This document shows positions 23,787 through 36,648 of a DNA stretch of 60,000 nucleotides, in pieces; position 1 is the stretch's first letter, and each line of letters starts with the position of its first letter. Below the pieces are notes generated by a model. That model was not told the origin of the DNA and made no database searches. It saw only the letters and a program-made list of their open reading frames with translations. This DNA comes from Polytrichum commune (lineage: Eukaryota > Streptophyta > Polytrichopsida > Polytrichales > Polytrichaceae). Where the stretch lies: the NCBI GenBank assembly GCA_950295325.1, contig OX485803.1:48563554-48623553 (forward strand), in the 5' to 3' direction. The position numbers and the translations under genes are program-made.

Positions 23787-26700
23787 TTACTTGTTTCCAC
23801 CACCTCCACCGCCTCCATTGCCTCCACTTCCTTGTCCAGGACAGAAACCAACACATATGTTTCCACTACCACCACCACCACCACCTCCTCCTCCTCCTCC
23901 TCCTCCTCCTCCTCCTCCTCCTCCTCCTCCTCCTCCACCTCCTCCTCCTCCTCCCCCACTACCAGGAATCAAACCTCCACTACCTGGGATTAACCCTCCA
24001 CCACCTGGTATAAGGGGTGGAGGGAGCAAAGGAGGGATCAAGGGACCTCCAAGTCCAGGTCCTCCACCACCACCTCCTCCACCACCTCCACCTCCACCTC
24101 CACCTCCTGGTTGGTCATGTGGGTTGTCATGTGGGTTGTCATGTGGGTTGTCATGTGGGTTATCATTTCCTCCTTGGTGATCCCCATTTGCTGGAGTATT
24201 GGCCCACCCACCATTGGGTGTTGCACCGCCTGGTTGTTGATCGCCGTTGTTGTTGTTGCCGCCTCCATCTGGGGCATTGCCCCAACCGCCTACACCTACA
24301 AGTGAATGCACACCTGGTGGTTAGGCCAAGCGATTTCGGCGATCTGTTTATTCCTGATTGGATGCAAGGATGCAAATTGTCACCTGTAATTGATGACTAT
24401 GTCATGGCATGCCCACTATGGACTAGATATTGTACGTGAGGAGTTCTGCTACAAATTATAGACACCGCCAACCGAGTCATGGAAACCTATAGAAGGGCAA
24501 CAGGTGTATAATATTGGATGTAGCGATGACCATGTCATGAGGATAACGTGCTACAGTCTACGGTCGGCGTGCTTGTGTCTAATGAGGACCTGACATATCC
24601 AAGAGATTTGAGATGGTGAGTACTATGTTTGGTAACATACATGTGTCAACAACCATCAACTATAATATGCACCCAATACCTTGGTCGCCACTACTGTCGC
24701 TTGGTTAGTTGGGCGCCTACTACAATTTATTTGTGCATAGAAAGTTGATGTCTGTTTTGTTACATTCCATGTAACTTTGTTGGGTTGCTATATATTTAAC
24801 GTGTTTGATCTCCATCGGTGTCTTATGAGTTCAATACTCACCAGGACCACGTTGGCAATTCTTTTGAATAATCACTACAATAGCATACACACAAAGACAT
24901 GGTAAAGTAGGTCTTACTGTCAGGTTGGGCAGCTTTCTTGGATCCTTCAGTCTTTGTAGCAGTTTTCCAATTTTCGCTGATGGGCTTATTAGTAGGTTGC
25001 TCTTTGTGGGTATCATCATCCTGCAAACATTGTGATCCAGGTAATCAAGTGAGTACACATTTTCCAGCTTTTGTGAGGATGTTGCTTTCGATTTCAGAAA
25101 TTCTTGCTGGCACAGAAAATGTGGACCTCACTATTCACTATATATATATAACACTTAAGAGCCTCCATCGCAGTTCTCAGTCTACATGTTCCCATATGTG
25201 TTGAGGACACTGATCTTGCTTGAGAACATGTGGGATGTGAAGCTCCGCTCTAAATTGATGTACTTCGTACTACACTGTACCAAGGAGGCCCGAATCCATG
25301 TCGACATGAAAGCAGGATATATGAGTTGAAATTCATAATACTTTTTGTGGCCCCCATGAAGAACTTAGGTGACCTAATTCATGCCAAGCTGTGGCAACCT
25401 CTTAGAAATGGGTGTTGTCCAACATTTGCAGACCAAATAATGTATAAAGTAATCTGTAGACTGTTGCAAGACGACTCCTTCCTCTTTGATTGGTAAGTAG
25501 AGTGATGAAGTCTTGACGGTTAATTCACGCCAACAAAAACTTAAACTCTTCTGCGAGATGTAATTAGTAACCCCTGTATCTACTTGCATTCAGCTCCAAG
25601 CCTGAAGACTGACCTAAACACTTGTACCTAGACATATTCTATAAAAGTTGAATCTATTGCAGTTTTCCTGCCCTTCCTATACTCTGTCCCCACCCTGCCA
25701 CTATATCGAACAAGGAAGCTGAGAATACGATGTTGCACTACTTCTAAAGTCCAAAGCTAATAGTGTCATATAGCAGGTTCATTAGTCTTGAAAGAAAAGT
25801 AAAGAAAACAATGTGTTGATGAAGATGCACTTCAGACTTCTTATCAGGTATGGATTGACAGACCAAGATGCCTTGATGGAACATAATGAGAACCGCCACG
25901 CAATACAGAGGCTTATCGTGGCATCTTCATCAAGTGAAGTAAATGCAATCTCAGGAAAAGCTCGACAAGTTCGTCTTGGTAGGCGGAGGCTAAGTTGCAC
26001 TGACGGTCCATTACTTCGACTTATGCTCATGACTAATTCTATCTGCCCGGCCGACTTCTGAATTTCATTTAACCTTAATATATTACCAAGCGAAGTCCAC
26101 TAAGACTTCATGTAGATGCTTTCTTGTTGCCAGGATTGGGCTAGGAAGACATCTACTCTTGCGACCTCGTGCAGCTAATCTTAGTCCTAATGCATCAGGC
26201 CGACTGAAGGGCCAGTCAGACAGCTTGCGAGTTTGGTGAGCCAAGGTGAAGATGATGTGCCTTTAAACGTGGAGCTTGGTTCCTTCTTATTTTGGATTGA
26301 TTTCAAGTTCAAGCAGGAACCTGAACTTGTAGTCATCGGACTTCACATGACTGCAACTTCGAGTTCGAGCTTAAACGAGCTCCACCATCTTAGGCACACG
26401 CAAGGGCTCAAATTCTTTTACCTTGGCCTACAAAACTTGCATGCTTTACCTTGAACTCAAGTTGGGTGGGGCAACACTATGAGCTATGGAGTGCAGCAAA
26501 TGTGCAACCCCCGTTAGCATGAAAGGTACTCAGCTGCAGTTCAGATTGATTGAAGTTAACCTCGTCAAGAACATGCCACCCACCTTAGAGACCGGTACAG
26601 TATCCACCTCCGGAGCTTCATCAACCTTCACATGGGCCAGCAATCGTCTCCCAGGTCGGCCAACTCCCAGCTCGCCATGACCAGCTGCCGAAACAATGTT

Positions 26701-26817
26701 CACTGCACTGAAATACTCTGACAGCACCGCAATCGCCACAACCGAGTACCAGAAACCTGCACAACCGCTACGGCCATTGCCTATGTGAGTGGAGGTCGCC
26801 ATGGCTGATACTCCCAC
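23787..26817 (-). CDS. Secreted glycine-rich protein with C-x-G-x-C-P-G tail (GRP-A2), three exons
   Basis: Paralogue of GRP-A1 and a probable cell-wall protein. Minus-strand exons are 26817-26584, 25020-24918 and 24295-23787 (846 nt, 281 aa), with GT/AG borders and phases 0 then 1. Exon 1 has a hydrophobic secretion signal (V-V-A-I-A-V-L core) and R-R-L-L, like the R-L-L-T of GRP-A1. Exon 2 is hydrophilic and Lys-rich (D-D-D-T-H-K-E-Q-P-T-N-K). Exon 3 starts G-G-W-G-N-A-P-D-G-G-G, then has four N-P-H-D tetrapeptides (12-bp repeats at 24111-24160), poly-Gly, two G-L-I-P-G-S-G-G blocks, a long poly-Gly run, and the tail N-I-C-V-G-F-C-P-G-Q-G-S-G-G ending N-K-stop. Intron 1 is about 1.56 kb. 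No TATA box was seen. The start could also be 26802. Exon 3 is certain; the link to exon 1 rests on phase and family layout. Confidence 0.72.
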
Positions 26818-29800
26818 GGTACAAGGCCGGCAAGGAACGAGTTAAGTTAGTTTTCCTCCGAGCTGCCTGAGGGGTGCTTACTCTTGCTGTTGCTGCTGCA
26901 GCAGCAGAGGTAGCTCCTCATAGCGGCACGGTCAGGATGAATGTAGGTTATGGGCCCCAGAATTGGACGGCATAGATGAGGTAGAGCTCCAGGGGCATTA
27001 AATGCAAACCGGTCCGTATACATGCAGAGTCATTGAGTGTTACGATGCTAACTCAGCTACGTGTCCTGTCCCTAGCTGCAGGCTTTTGATGATATATCGA
27101 AGCTGCAATTACACCTTACACATGCTAGTAGGTGGGTGTTGTCGACCAGAGCTTGTCGAGTGGGGATCATTGTTGAGTTTTCTTCTCTATAAGTAAATTT
27201 GTTGACAGCCGTGTTGACTTCGTGGGATGGGATGGATGTTTGTGTTTCTCTCCATATGAACAATGATTGTTGCTGTTATTGTGGAATTGAGGTTCAGAAA
27301 TTGTGGCAATAACAACCAGGTGGAATATCATCACATATCCGTGCAGCTCGATCGCCATTCAAGGCCCTGTCAAAAGTGAAAATGCAATCTGTGGGGTTGC
27401 CATCTACACCTGCTGTCCGAATCTGCTTCAAGGTGATCTACCATGATATATAATGTGACTGGACATGGCGCTAAACATAGAATGCTGACTTTTGTGGGCA
27501 TATGTACAGATAATTTAGGCTAAGTATTGATGAACAATATTCAATATCAAGTGTGTGGAGATCATGCAGAAGTTGTGGCAATAACAACCAGGTGGAATAT
27601 TAATATCATCACAAATTGTGCAGCTCGACCTGTGCATTCAAGGCCCTTTCGAAAGTGAGAAGAAATCTGTGGGTTTGTGATCTACACCTGCTGTCTGAAT
27701 CTGGCGGTGCAAGATGATCAACCATGACATAATGTGCCCGGACATAATTGTAATTGTGCTTATGCATACTATTACAGGTTTCTTATGCTAAGATATTGAT
27801 GGAGGCTAATCAACAAAGCAATACTGCAATGGTAATAGAAGTGAAGGAATCTGTAATTGAGCAGTTGAACAAACATCAGGGCCACTATTTTCAAGCATCC
27901 ATGATCATGTGGAATTGAAAGGACCATAAATTAAGGCATGTTATAATGCCTCTTGAAGTAATGTCAACTGGAGTAAACGGTACAAATGTTTGTTTCTGGC
28001 AATTTCAGCAGGCAGCTGAACACTTCACCAGTTGGACGTTTTAACTTACTTGAAAACCATTGTACCAGTTTCGTTGCTAACGTTCCTATTCGATGCTATG
28101 CTATTTTATTATATATATATATATATTTTGGATCTCAAAATACATCACAATTTTAAAATCATATGTCAATGGAGTAGACACTCAGTATCTAGTTACACCC
28201 ATATATATGCTGGGTAGTTGAGGTCCATATACTGGTAATCAATTTCCGTGATAACGTGAAATACGGGCTCATTGTCCTCTCTGTTGATGGAAAGGTATGA
28301 TGATAAGTTCTCGCTTAGAATGCTCCCTCAAATAGGTAGACAGTACAAGAAATGTTTTTGCCTATTTGCACGTTGACGTATAAGGCAACGCTTTTGGCAG
28401 GCCTGGCCATGTTCTGTTGCACTGTCAGTGTAGTGATTGGGGTTCTGCATCAAATGCAACCCCAATGCAAAACTAACAAAGGATCCAATATTCAAAGGCA
28501 TGCTTTTGCAGCACAAGGGAGTCCAACTGGCCAGCTATACTAGACACAATGATACTCACGTTTCTAAGAGCAACACTCCACATTAGAAAGCTACATAAGT
28601 TAACCCATGGTATGGTCCACATGGACAATTTTTTCAAAGTTTGCAACCATAGACATTGCTTTGGCTATATAATTTTCCTCATATTCTATCATTGCAATTT
28701 GGTTCCCTCTAACTTGGGACTTGTTTCCATATAAGTTTTTTGTAAACGAGAACATCACAAGGTATAAATGAATCTTCAAGACCATTTTGTCTGGTGCTCT
28801 TCTGGGATAAAGCTTAGCTAAAGATTTAGTGTGACTGAGTGGGTTTGAATGAGTTTTATGCATTCCTTCCCTTCCTTGGAAAATCTTCGTTGAACCTTCA
28901 ACCACCCATTAAGGCTATTGACCATGAAACTTGTAGGAAGTTGCACTCCTGCCCATTTAATTACTTCCCTCTAGGTTAACTAGGAATCAAATAAAGAAAT
29001 TTAAATCACAGTGATCACACTCAGAGGAGCTCCACGGTCCCTACAAGGATTTGGTCACTGTCACCCTAATGGATTTGGAGACTTCAAATCTGCCTCGTAG
29101 AACCATTTGGCAATGTCCCATGATCCTTGTGGGTTGATTAGTGTTTAATTGCTCAAAAAAAAGGTTTTAAACAGAATGCTTGACATTATTCATGTGAAGA
29201 ATTGCATGTTGTTCAATGAATTGTGTGGTGGTCTTTCTTTGGACCATGGATGGCAGTGATGCATTGGAGAAAAGACACAGACTGCACTCAACTGCCCAAA
29301 AAGTAAGTTTCTGAGGGAAGTTGATGTGCACGTACACTTGATTATAAAGGGCAATATGTATTGAGCTCAGCTGGAGCCTATGGCATTATGATGGAAGGTT
29401 CTGCTCATTCATTTGCTTTTGCATGCTAGTAGCTGGTCTGGGAGAGTGGGAAGGAATTGTCATATATGAGCGTACCTCTCATTCATCCAATATAAAAGCC
29501 CTGGTTTAGTATGTATATAGCCTGGAGCTTGTTCTGAGGAAGAGCCAGCATTTGTTGGGAGCAAATAAAAGTTAAGCACAAGTGGCCTCTCGTAATGGCT
29601 TTATGCAGCATACATGAATTCCCAGCTGAGCTTGAGGGATTTACAAGTGGCTACTGCAAACATTTCCGCAGGCTGTTATCGGCGACTGCTATCCGGTGTA
29701 GGTAGAATGTTACTGGCTAATGGCCATGCAGACTAGTTCAATCAAACAGGAATACTAGAAGAGAATGAATAAGATTTTAGGCGACTTCTTGTCATGTTTT

Positions 29801-30126
29801 TGCCAACTTATCGCCATGTTTTGTGAGATGTGTTTACTTTGCAAGGAATTCCAACCCAACCACAAAATTTGCTCCTGGCCATTGCAGGTTAGAGTGCCTA
29901 AACAACTCACAAGGGAGAAAATTTGGAAGTTGCAACCAACCTCCAAGGTTTCTCACATCAACATGAACTTGTGGCTCCAAATCTTGCTTGATCACATGGA
30001 CAAATCACACAAAATCCAATACAACACATGCGACTTGCACACAATGGAAGCCACATTCTTCTTGATGTACCTCACGTGCCTCCAATAACTGATACCCACC
30101 ATGTCACCCTACTCATATGCACACAC
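26818..30126. other. Intergenic region upstream of GRP-A2
   Basis: A CTGCTGCAGCAG palindrome lies near 26893. A two-copy tandem repeat is at 27301-27746. At 29491-29498 TATAAAAG is followed at 29595 by an ATG with a 36-codon frame, a possible first exon or relic promoter. Nothing else was recognised; the frame at 28600-28905 has no known domain. Confidence 0.4.
27301..27746 (+). repeat. Two-copy tandem duplication, period about 272 bp
   Basis: The segment starting TTGTGGCAATAACAACCAGG at 27301 recurs at 27573. The copies stay alignable for about 175 bases, including AAGGCCCT, ATCTACACCTGCTGTC and CATGA-ATAATGTG blocks. No coding role was seen. Confidence 0.75.
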
Positions 30127-32513
30127 TCAAACCCAATTGGCTTCTCTCCAATCTATAATTGCATCATGGAAAGGGAATACTTCCAAGCTATAAAATTGCT
30201 GCGCATACATGCGAATGATAGTGTTTAGGTTCTCTGAAAGTCTATTTTGAGATTTAGACTTGACCAAGGATAAGGTAGAGAAGGTCTTCTTGTCTTCTAC
30301 ACTACTGATCACTTGCACAATGGCAAGCTCCACAAGGTTTATGTATTCACTCAGCCTATTGCACAATAACATATTCGAAGATAGGTGGGTCTGGAGTTTC
30401 GTGACAAGGTTATGGTCATGAGGTTCGGCTATGGCTTTTTGGGCTTAAGTCTTCATCGTTAGCTTGAAGAGGGTCATCCGCAAGTCAAGGGTCTCTACCA
30501 AGGGGACACTCAACCCATCCATTAGGTCCAACATCCTTGTTGAGGTTGTAGTTTTGGGCCTTCAACACGGCCATGGGAATGGGCAATGCGGCTTCCCAAC
30601 CTAGAACCAACCAATAATACAACCACACAATGCCAAGAGCGTCCATGAGCTCATGCAAGGGAAACCTCCTCTCAAGCTTACTAATCAACATATCAATAGC
30701 CACACCACATTGATTTTTCATTCAAACATGGGCCTCTTGAAATCCATCTTGGGTCACCCATGTTTCAACAAATGTAGGGGTATTGATTTGATTGGTAAAA
30801 TGAGAATACCCAATATCATGAAATGAAAATGCTCAACATGGTCCTCAAAGTTAGTTTTAAGGTCTGTATTCCAATCTTGTGTGATTTACCAAGAGGTGTT
30901 ATTCACAACCCCGGGTATGCAACTCCCATATTATACGCAGGAGGCATCACACTAAAAATAGCTTAGAGGATGGCTTTTGTAAAAATTATATCAAATTATA
31001 CAAAAATAAAAGGACTAGAAAGTTGGGTGAAGACCAAACTAAATAAATGAGATGTAGAAAAAGTTGAGTTGCATATTTATTCACTTTTAAAAAACTCCAC
31101 AAGGTATATAAAGAACTGAAACACCTTTTTTTTAACCTATGCCTCTACATAATTTCGAAAGATCCACATAAGTAGTTGCCTCCGATTGGAATTATAAGTC
31201 ATTGGCAATGTTGTATTTATAATAGAAGACTCTTATTATTTTTATTAAAAAGCCCAAAAAATTGGATAGTTTGACCTATGGTACCTACATTAAGAAAAAT
31301 CATATAATTAGGTTTTTAATGCAACTATATGCTTTAAGGAATATTCATTTCCTATATATAATTACATATTTGGAAACCTTGTTAAAAGGGCTACAAGAGT
31401 TTTTTAGATTCAAACAAATTATATCATTTGAGATTGGACTAAAATGCATTAGAAGTGATTATAATCAGGGCCATATAATACATGATTTACGTACCTGGAA
31501 ATAAATTTATCATACACATGAAAATCCATAGAGTTGAATAAAGTTTCTCCATCACAATGCATAGTATGGAATAAATTGGATCAACAAACCTTCAATGCCT
31601 CAATGCAATCCACCACATAAACTTCATGAGACTTGACAAACTTAATCAAAGAAATGACACACTTCAACAAGGGGAGCACACAAGTCAGGCCAAGGATGAT
31701 ATTGATATCAAGTAAGACATAGAGATTGTTGTTTGCAACACCAATGGTTGGACTATCATCGTGCATGATATTGGCAAGCAAGGTTTTGTACTCATTACCC
31801 ATCTTTATAATAGGTTTCAACATGTTGATGCACCTAGGCTTAATGTTTATCACAATCTTCAAGATCTTATTCTCTACATACTCTGCAAATTTTTGGAAGT
31901 CAACATGCCCCTTAGGTGAAGGAGAGAAGTAGTCATATGGAAATTATAGTAGGTGCTCCAACTTTGAGACAAGAGAAAAAATAGACAAACGTTGCATAGC
32001 AAGGTTATTTCTATGTGCCATGGAACAAATCCCAATGAGATAAAGGAGGCTGGGTTTTCTAAAATTGCACCATCACCCTAGTTTGGCATCCTTGAAATGT
32101 GGATGCACCCTGATGCTGCACCTATGCAAACAAACATGATGACAATCTCCCTTTCAGTTAGCCCACCATAGGCCATAAGAGCACTAACACAACCTCTGTG
32201 GTATTATCAATTGTGGCCCCCTCAATCGGGCCTCAATCATACTCTTTAAGGTTAATAGGATAGGGACCTTCTTTCAAGATTGCACAACATAGCCATGAAA
32301 TGAAATCTAGGCATGACTATCCACTGTAATATCTTCATCTAGACATATAAACAAGAACCTACTTGACCTCACCTTCGTTTTTCTTGCAACTGGCAAAATA
32401 ATTTTTGTGCATAGAGTCGGCCATCGCCCAACCAACACCATTTGTCCAATGGCATATGACATAGTTAGGCACATTAAGGTGAGAGAATAATTCCTACATG
32501 TGCTCATTTTCAA
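30127..32513 (-). pseudogene. Decayed hAT-type transposase
   Basis: The minus strand, read from 32513 to 30127, carries transposase segments in the order expected for a hAT RNase-H-like transposase but with many stops and frameshifts. At 32513-32307 there is Q-M-V-L-V-G-R-W-P-T and F-I-C-L-D-E-D-I-T-V-D-S. At about 32120-31900 are broken G-A-x-x-A-S-x-F-Q-G-C-Q-T-R-V-like and Q-P-P-F-I pieces. At 31862-31581 are P-R-C-I-N-M-L-K-P-I-I-K and E-Y-K-T-L-L. At 30721-30485 are L-E-R-R-F-P-L-H-E-L-M-D-A-L-G-I. At 30372-30127 lies the hATC dimerisation motif S-V-E-D-K-K-T-F-S-T-L followed by K-S-K and N-R-L-S, with R-M-Y-A-Q further on. The N-terminal zinc finger was not located. Terminal repeats were not found, so the limits are those of the recognisable coding relics. 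Confidence 0.75.
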
Positions 32514-34088
32514 TCATAGGATGTCACTAGAGAACACAACAAACACAAGGCTAAATTGCGATGTCATCAATTTCTTCTTCCTTTCCAAGGTTGCAACATA
32601 TACAAGTTGTTGGATCACAATGTCTTTACTTCTTTGAACATAAAGCCTCTCATTGAGAATATGTTGACTTCATTTCAAAGTGTAAAATTCTCCTACCTTT
32701 ACACCCGGGGCTCAACTACTGATAGTGGTTGCAACTCCATGTTAAGGATGCTCTACCTTCATGCTTTCTCAAGCCTACTAAACTTGCAAAATCAATGCTT
32801 AGAATTTGTAATTTAAGCTTGCCACCATTGCCATTGATTAGCTACCACTGCTCCAAAACATGCCCCCAAACACACCCAACACCAAACCTCAACCTCAATG
32901 GCCAAACCAATGGCTATGAACAGGTAGCATGTGTAGTTGTGCAACGAGGTGACATCAAGAAACCTATGTTAGCTTGGCCTCCACAAATGATTGCAGAACG
33001 AAGGGAGAAAATGGTGGCTCCTCAAGTTCAGGGGTGGAGAGTTCCTAGCAAGGTCCTTAGCTATTGTAGGGAGCAAAATGGCGCAATCAGATGTGATGGG
33101 GGAGCTCTCCAGTGGCGCCAACTTTTGGTTGCATGTGAAATCAATGGTGAGGTGGTAGTAACGGATGTACATTCTAGACAAAAAAATGCCTCCACTTCTT
33201 AATACATGTGATTAAAAAGAGATTAGACTAAGTTCAATAGTCAACATTATTGGGGTGGGGATCTATATGTGGCATGCTTATCACTCACTTTCAATGAACT
33301 ATGATAGTTCATAACAATTGAGGTAAGCTCCAGAACTAGGTGGGATTGATCCTGGCTTAAAACTACAAATATTTTTGGTAGAAGCACAAGCATTTCGACC
33401 TCGAGAATCTGAGTAGTATAAGGTAGCAAACATAAAAGATTAACCAAATAAAGTCCATCCACCTTCGTGTTGATGGATTCTAGAATCTTGACATGCTCCA
33501 TGTCATTTAAAATTATAAGATATTATAATGGACGCTCACTAGAAATACATAGTGTGGGATTTGAACCAAACTACCTCTTAATTAAAGGTTAATGATGCAC
33601 ATAACATTACTTAGCAATGTGGGCCCTCAAAAAATAATAATCGGATGTTAAGAGCTTAGTTTGAATATGACTCCCCTGCGCAACTTTTGAGGATCTGAGT
33701 GTTTATTTTGAGGGCCCACAGAACGAGAGCCAAATGCTGAGTAATGTTATGCAACTCAATGGGCAGTACTACTTACCACATGATACTCATGAAGCAGAAG
33801 GTTGGTGGAGAACTAATGAGCCAGTTATAAATGACTCCTACAAATTATTAGCTTCACAATACCCATAATGATCATGATATTGTTGAAGCGTGCCAAGTTT
33901 CTTTTCCATTTTCGCAATGCAAGCAGAAGCTTAAGCTGGTGGAGGCTGTATTAGAGCTCTTCAATCACAGATTCGGTGCACCGAAGTCCACCGATCGCCT
34001 GCATGCCATTATGATGAACATGGTTGACTCGCCTGTCCATGCATGGTTTTGGCCTTGTTGTATCTTTTGATATGAACACAGGAGACCA
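32514..34088. other. Spacer between the hAT remnant and GRP-B1
   Basis: A plus-strand frame at 32729-33202 (157 aa) is the longest here. Its second half (about 32930-33180) has coding-like texture, but I recognise no family. It may belong to the transposon remnant or be chance. The rest is AT-rich and featureless. Confidence 0.35.
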
Positions 34089-34110
34089 AAGTCAATCAAA
34101 TCGCAGCCTT
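34089..34110 (+). promoter_or_regulatory. Upstream motif shared by GRP-B1 and GRP-B2, B1 copy
   Basis: AAGTCAATCAAATC, then a purine, then CAGCCTT. The motif recurs with one difference at 37351-37372, upstream of GRP-B2. In both cases it lies 5' of the TATA box: about 64 bases here and about 100 at GRP-B2. It could be a conserved cis element or simply a relic of the gene duplication. Confidence 0.45.
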
Positions 34111-34173
34111 TGAGTTAGGAATTGATCTATCCCCATCTGTCTGTTTAGACCACAATGCCGCCTCAGTAGGTTG

Positions 34174-34179
34174 TATAAG
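34174..34179 (+). promoter_or_regulatory. TATA-like box of GRP-B1
   Basis: TATAAG, about 70 bases upstream of the GRP-B1 start codon at 34247. Confidence 0.5.
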
Positions 34180-34246
34180 AAGCGTGACTTCCCTGCAGTT
34201 CTTCAGTTCCAATTCCAATTCCAGTTCTAGTTCAATCTCGCCCACC

Positions 34247-34894
34247 ATGGCGTCTCTCACGAAGCCTTGCCGGGTGCTCTCTCTCAGTCTTGCAGTACTC
34301 TTGATCTCCCAGGTGCTTGTCATGCCGGCCCTTGCCAGGCCTCTAGTGGCAGAGAAGAAACTCACAGAGGTACAACTAATTCATATTTTGCATGTTACCA
34401 TCTAGTCGTCAAACGAAGAACTTTTTTTTGATGTTTGTGCATTCAAACGAATCATGTGGGTGAATGACTTTCAGTATTTGAACTTGCATGGATTGGGTGA
34501 AGTGATGATCTCATCGTGGTTAGCAAGTACTCATCATAGGCGAGTAATATATCTTCTGTCCACTTCACCTTTTCGATCCTGCAGCTTGCACCACTTGATT
34601 ATATTGTGTGAATTTATTATATTCTTGGTGGAATTACAGGTTCATACCGATGTTGCGACACATCAGAAATACGAAGGGGCTGGTGGATATGACACCCCTG
34701 GGTACGGAGATGGGTACAATAACCCTGGCTATGGTGGATATAACCCAGGATATGGAGGTGGGTACAATCCTGGCTATGGTCAACGCCGTGGATCAGGCGG
34801 TGGTGGTGGTGGAGGAGGAGGAGGAGGAGGGGGAGGTGGCGGTGGCGGTGGCGGTGGCGGTGGAGGAGGTGGAGGAGGAGGCGGTGGAAAATAA
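34247..34894 (+). CDS. Secreted glycine-rich protein (GRP-B1), two exons
   Basis: Probable cell-wall glycine-rich protein. Exons are 34247-34369 and 34640-34894 (378 nt, 125 aa), with GT/AG borders in phase 0. Exon 1 is almost entirely a signal peptide: basic start, L-S-L-S-L-A-V-L-L-I-S core, cleavage near A-L-A before R-P-L-V-A-E-K-K-L-T-E. Exon 2 opens with the short family motif D-V-A-T-H-Q-K-Y, then Tyr/Asn/Pro-rich repeats of the N-P-G-Y-G type, then a poly-Gly run ending G-K-stop. The start has a favourable context (CCACCATGG). GRP-B2 and GRP-B3 share the same two-exon plan, the P-V/A-L-A cleavage region and the V-A-x-x-x-x-Y motif at the start of exon 2. The intron-1 sequence is open in frame and can mimic a longer protein. 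Confidence 0.85.
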
Positions 34895-36648
34895 GAGATT
34901 GGTAAGAGGACATCAAGATTATTTGAATCAATCATGCAAATTTGATGAGTTCATCTTCAGAGAGGGTCTTCCACTTCGAGTCTGGTAGGACTGATGAATC
35001 TATTGAGTTCGTATCCAGAGGTTCATACTGTGAAATGGCTCACTCAGTTTTGTTGTCTGCTCAGACTGATTGGCAATCCAAGCTCACCTTGTCAAGACTG
35101 TGATTTGTATGTAGCTCAAGTGCCAAGCGGGGACGTTTGAAGATTATCGGGTCGTTGATACTCTTCACTTCATCAAGTCTGAGCATTTTCTAATTGGATA
35201 TTCACAGCGTCAAGAGATCTGCATGCATAGGTGGAATTGGGTTTTTTTTTCCTCTTCTTTAACAGAAAATTATCTGTGTAGGAGCATCTCAGTTTTTATG
35301 TGTTGAGAAGGTGAATGCCATAGCCAGATCTACGGATTTTGGATCTCAGGCAGAGGAGCTGCATTCACCTTGAATTATCAAATTTTAGAGAATACAGGAT
35401 TAAATTAGATCCCCTTTTGCGCCCATGGAGGCTGCAACGAAGTTAGGTAGTGGCTTGGAACAATCTTCAGGAGCATGTATCTTCTTATATTACAATATTA
35501 TCCCATCACAATCCCGTCTATTCATATACAAATGTATTTTTGGGTTCCTTGGTACACATCCAGCTGCCTCAGAAATCTAATTACATGTCATCAATCTCTA
35601 TGTTTGTCCTCTTCGGGAAATAGTCTGCGAACTGAAATGCAACTTTGAGCGTTTTCAATATCGCAAAACAGAGAAACATTAATGCATGACACAAATAATG
35701 ACTGAATCCCAATTCAACAATTGGACCATCAGCAGAATGCTTTCATCACTATTTACTGATAATTGATTAGGTAATTAATCATAAGTGTTATCCAAACACC
35801 TGGGTTACCTGAAATATGGGCAAGTTTGTTCGAGAGAAAATAACCTCTTTCCATGTAATCGAGTTCATTAGATTCCTGGTTTTATGTGAGATAGGTTCCA
35901 CGTGTTAATGTATTATCCCAGAAGGAACACAAGTAACCACATTTAATCCAACCCAATCAATATGCTCCTACCATGAAGGCTACAGTTACTTCTTCGATCA
36001 CTGATGGTTGTTATCCTACAACAGTATTTTATATGTCTTTAAGCTTGAGGCACCGAACTCAATCTGCATCAAGCCCATGCTCGTGATCATTGTGAATACT
36101 TCATCATCTGTAGATCATAAATTTGCATCACTCTGTTCTAAAATTTCAATCAATCAAATTCTAGGAAATATTTTAGTTGACTCTATACCGTAGACAATGT
36201 CTGGTTCAACACTTTGAGTGCGAAAAGCTCATTTCCACAGATTGAACATGGTCTTGACCAAAGTAGGTATAACACGTGGCAATGTTGTGGTCGAACTAGG
36301 TTAATATTGGAAGAGTGGACTAATGATTTTCATCTCTATATATTCAACAACGCCTCTTGATACTGATATATCAATCCTTGCAATAACAAACAGTACTGCC
36401 AATGTTGACACATGGTGTGGCTTTAAGTTCATGAGAGTTAAGCTCATGGGATGTCTGATGATTATTCAATTGGTAATATTTTTCCTCTTGAAAACTCGTG
36501 GAGGCAAGTCATTTTATTGACCAGTTGCATTTTGCATTAAAAAAAGTAAAGCTTTCATGGACTGCTATGTTGATCAAACACATATTATCAAAATAAAATC
36601 TACTTGACCTTTGCTCTCCAAAGCCTCTTCGTTGATTTAGCAATAGTT
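34895..36648. other. Spacer between GRP-B1 and the miniature CACTA element
   Basis: It carries the orphan exon-like pieces at 35581-35631 and 35809-35875 (minus) and the segment at 36030-36540 that is a diverged copy of 19250-19720. No other gene was recognised. Confidence 0.4.

Noticed and set aside
23734-24180. Plus-strand proline-rich frame resembling an extensin or formin FH1 domain
   Set aside because: It is the antisense of GRP-A2 exon 3, with no signal peptide and no flanking domain.
32729-33202. 157-codon plus-strand frame as a gene
   Set aside because: Composition is mixed and no family was recognised. It lies next to a transposase relic, so a transposon or chance origin is as likely. 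It is described only within the spacer entry.
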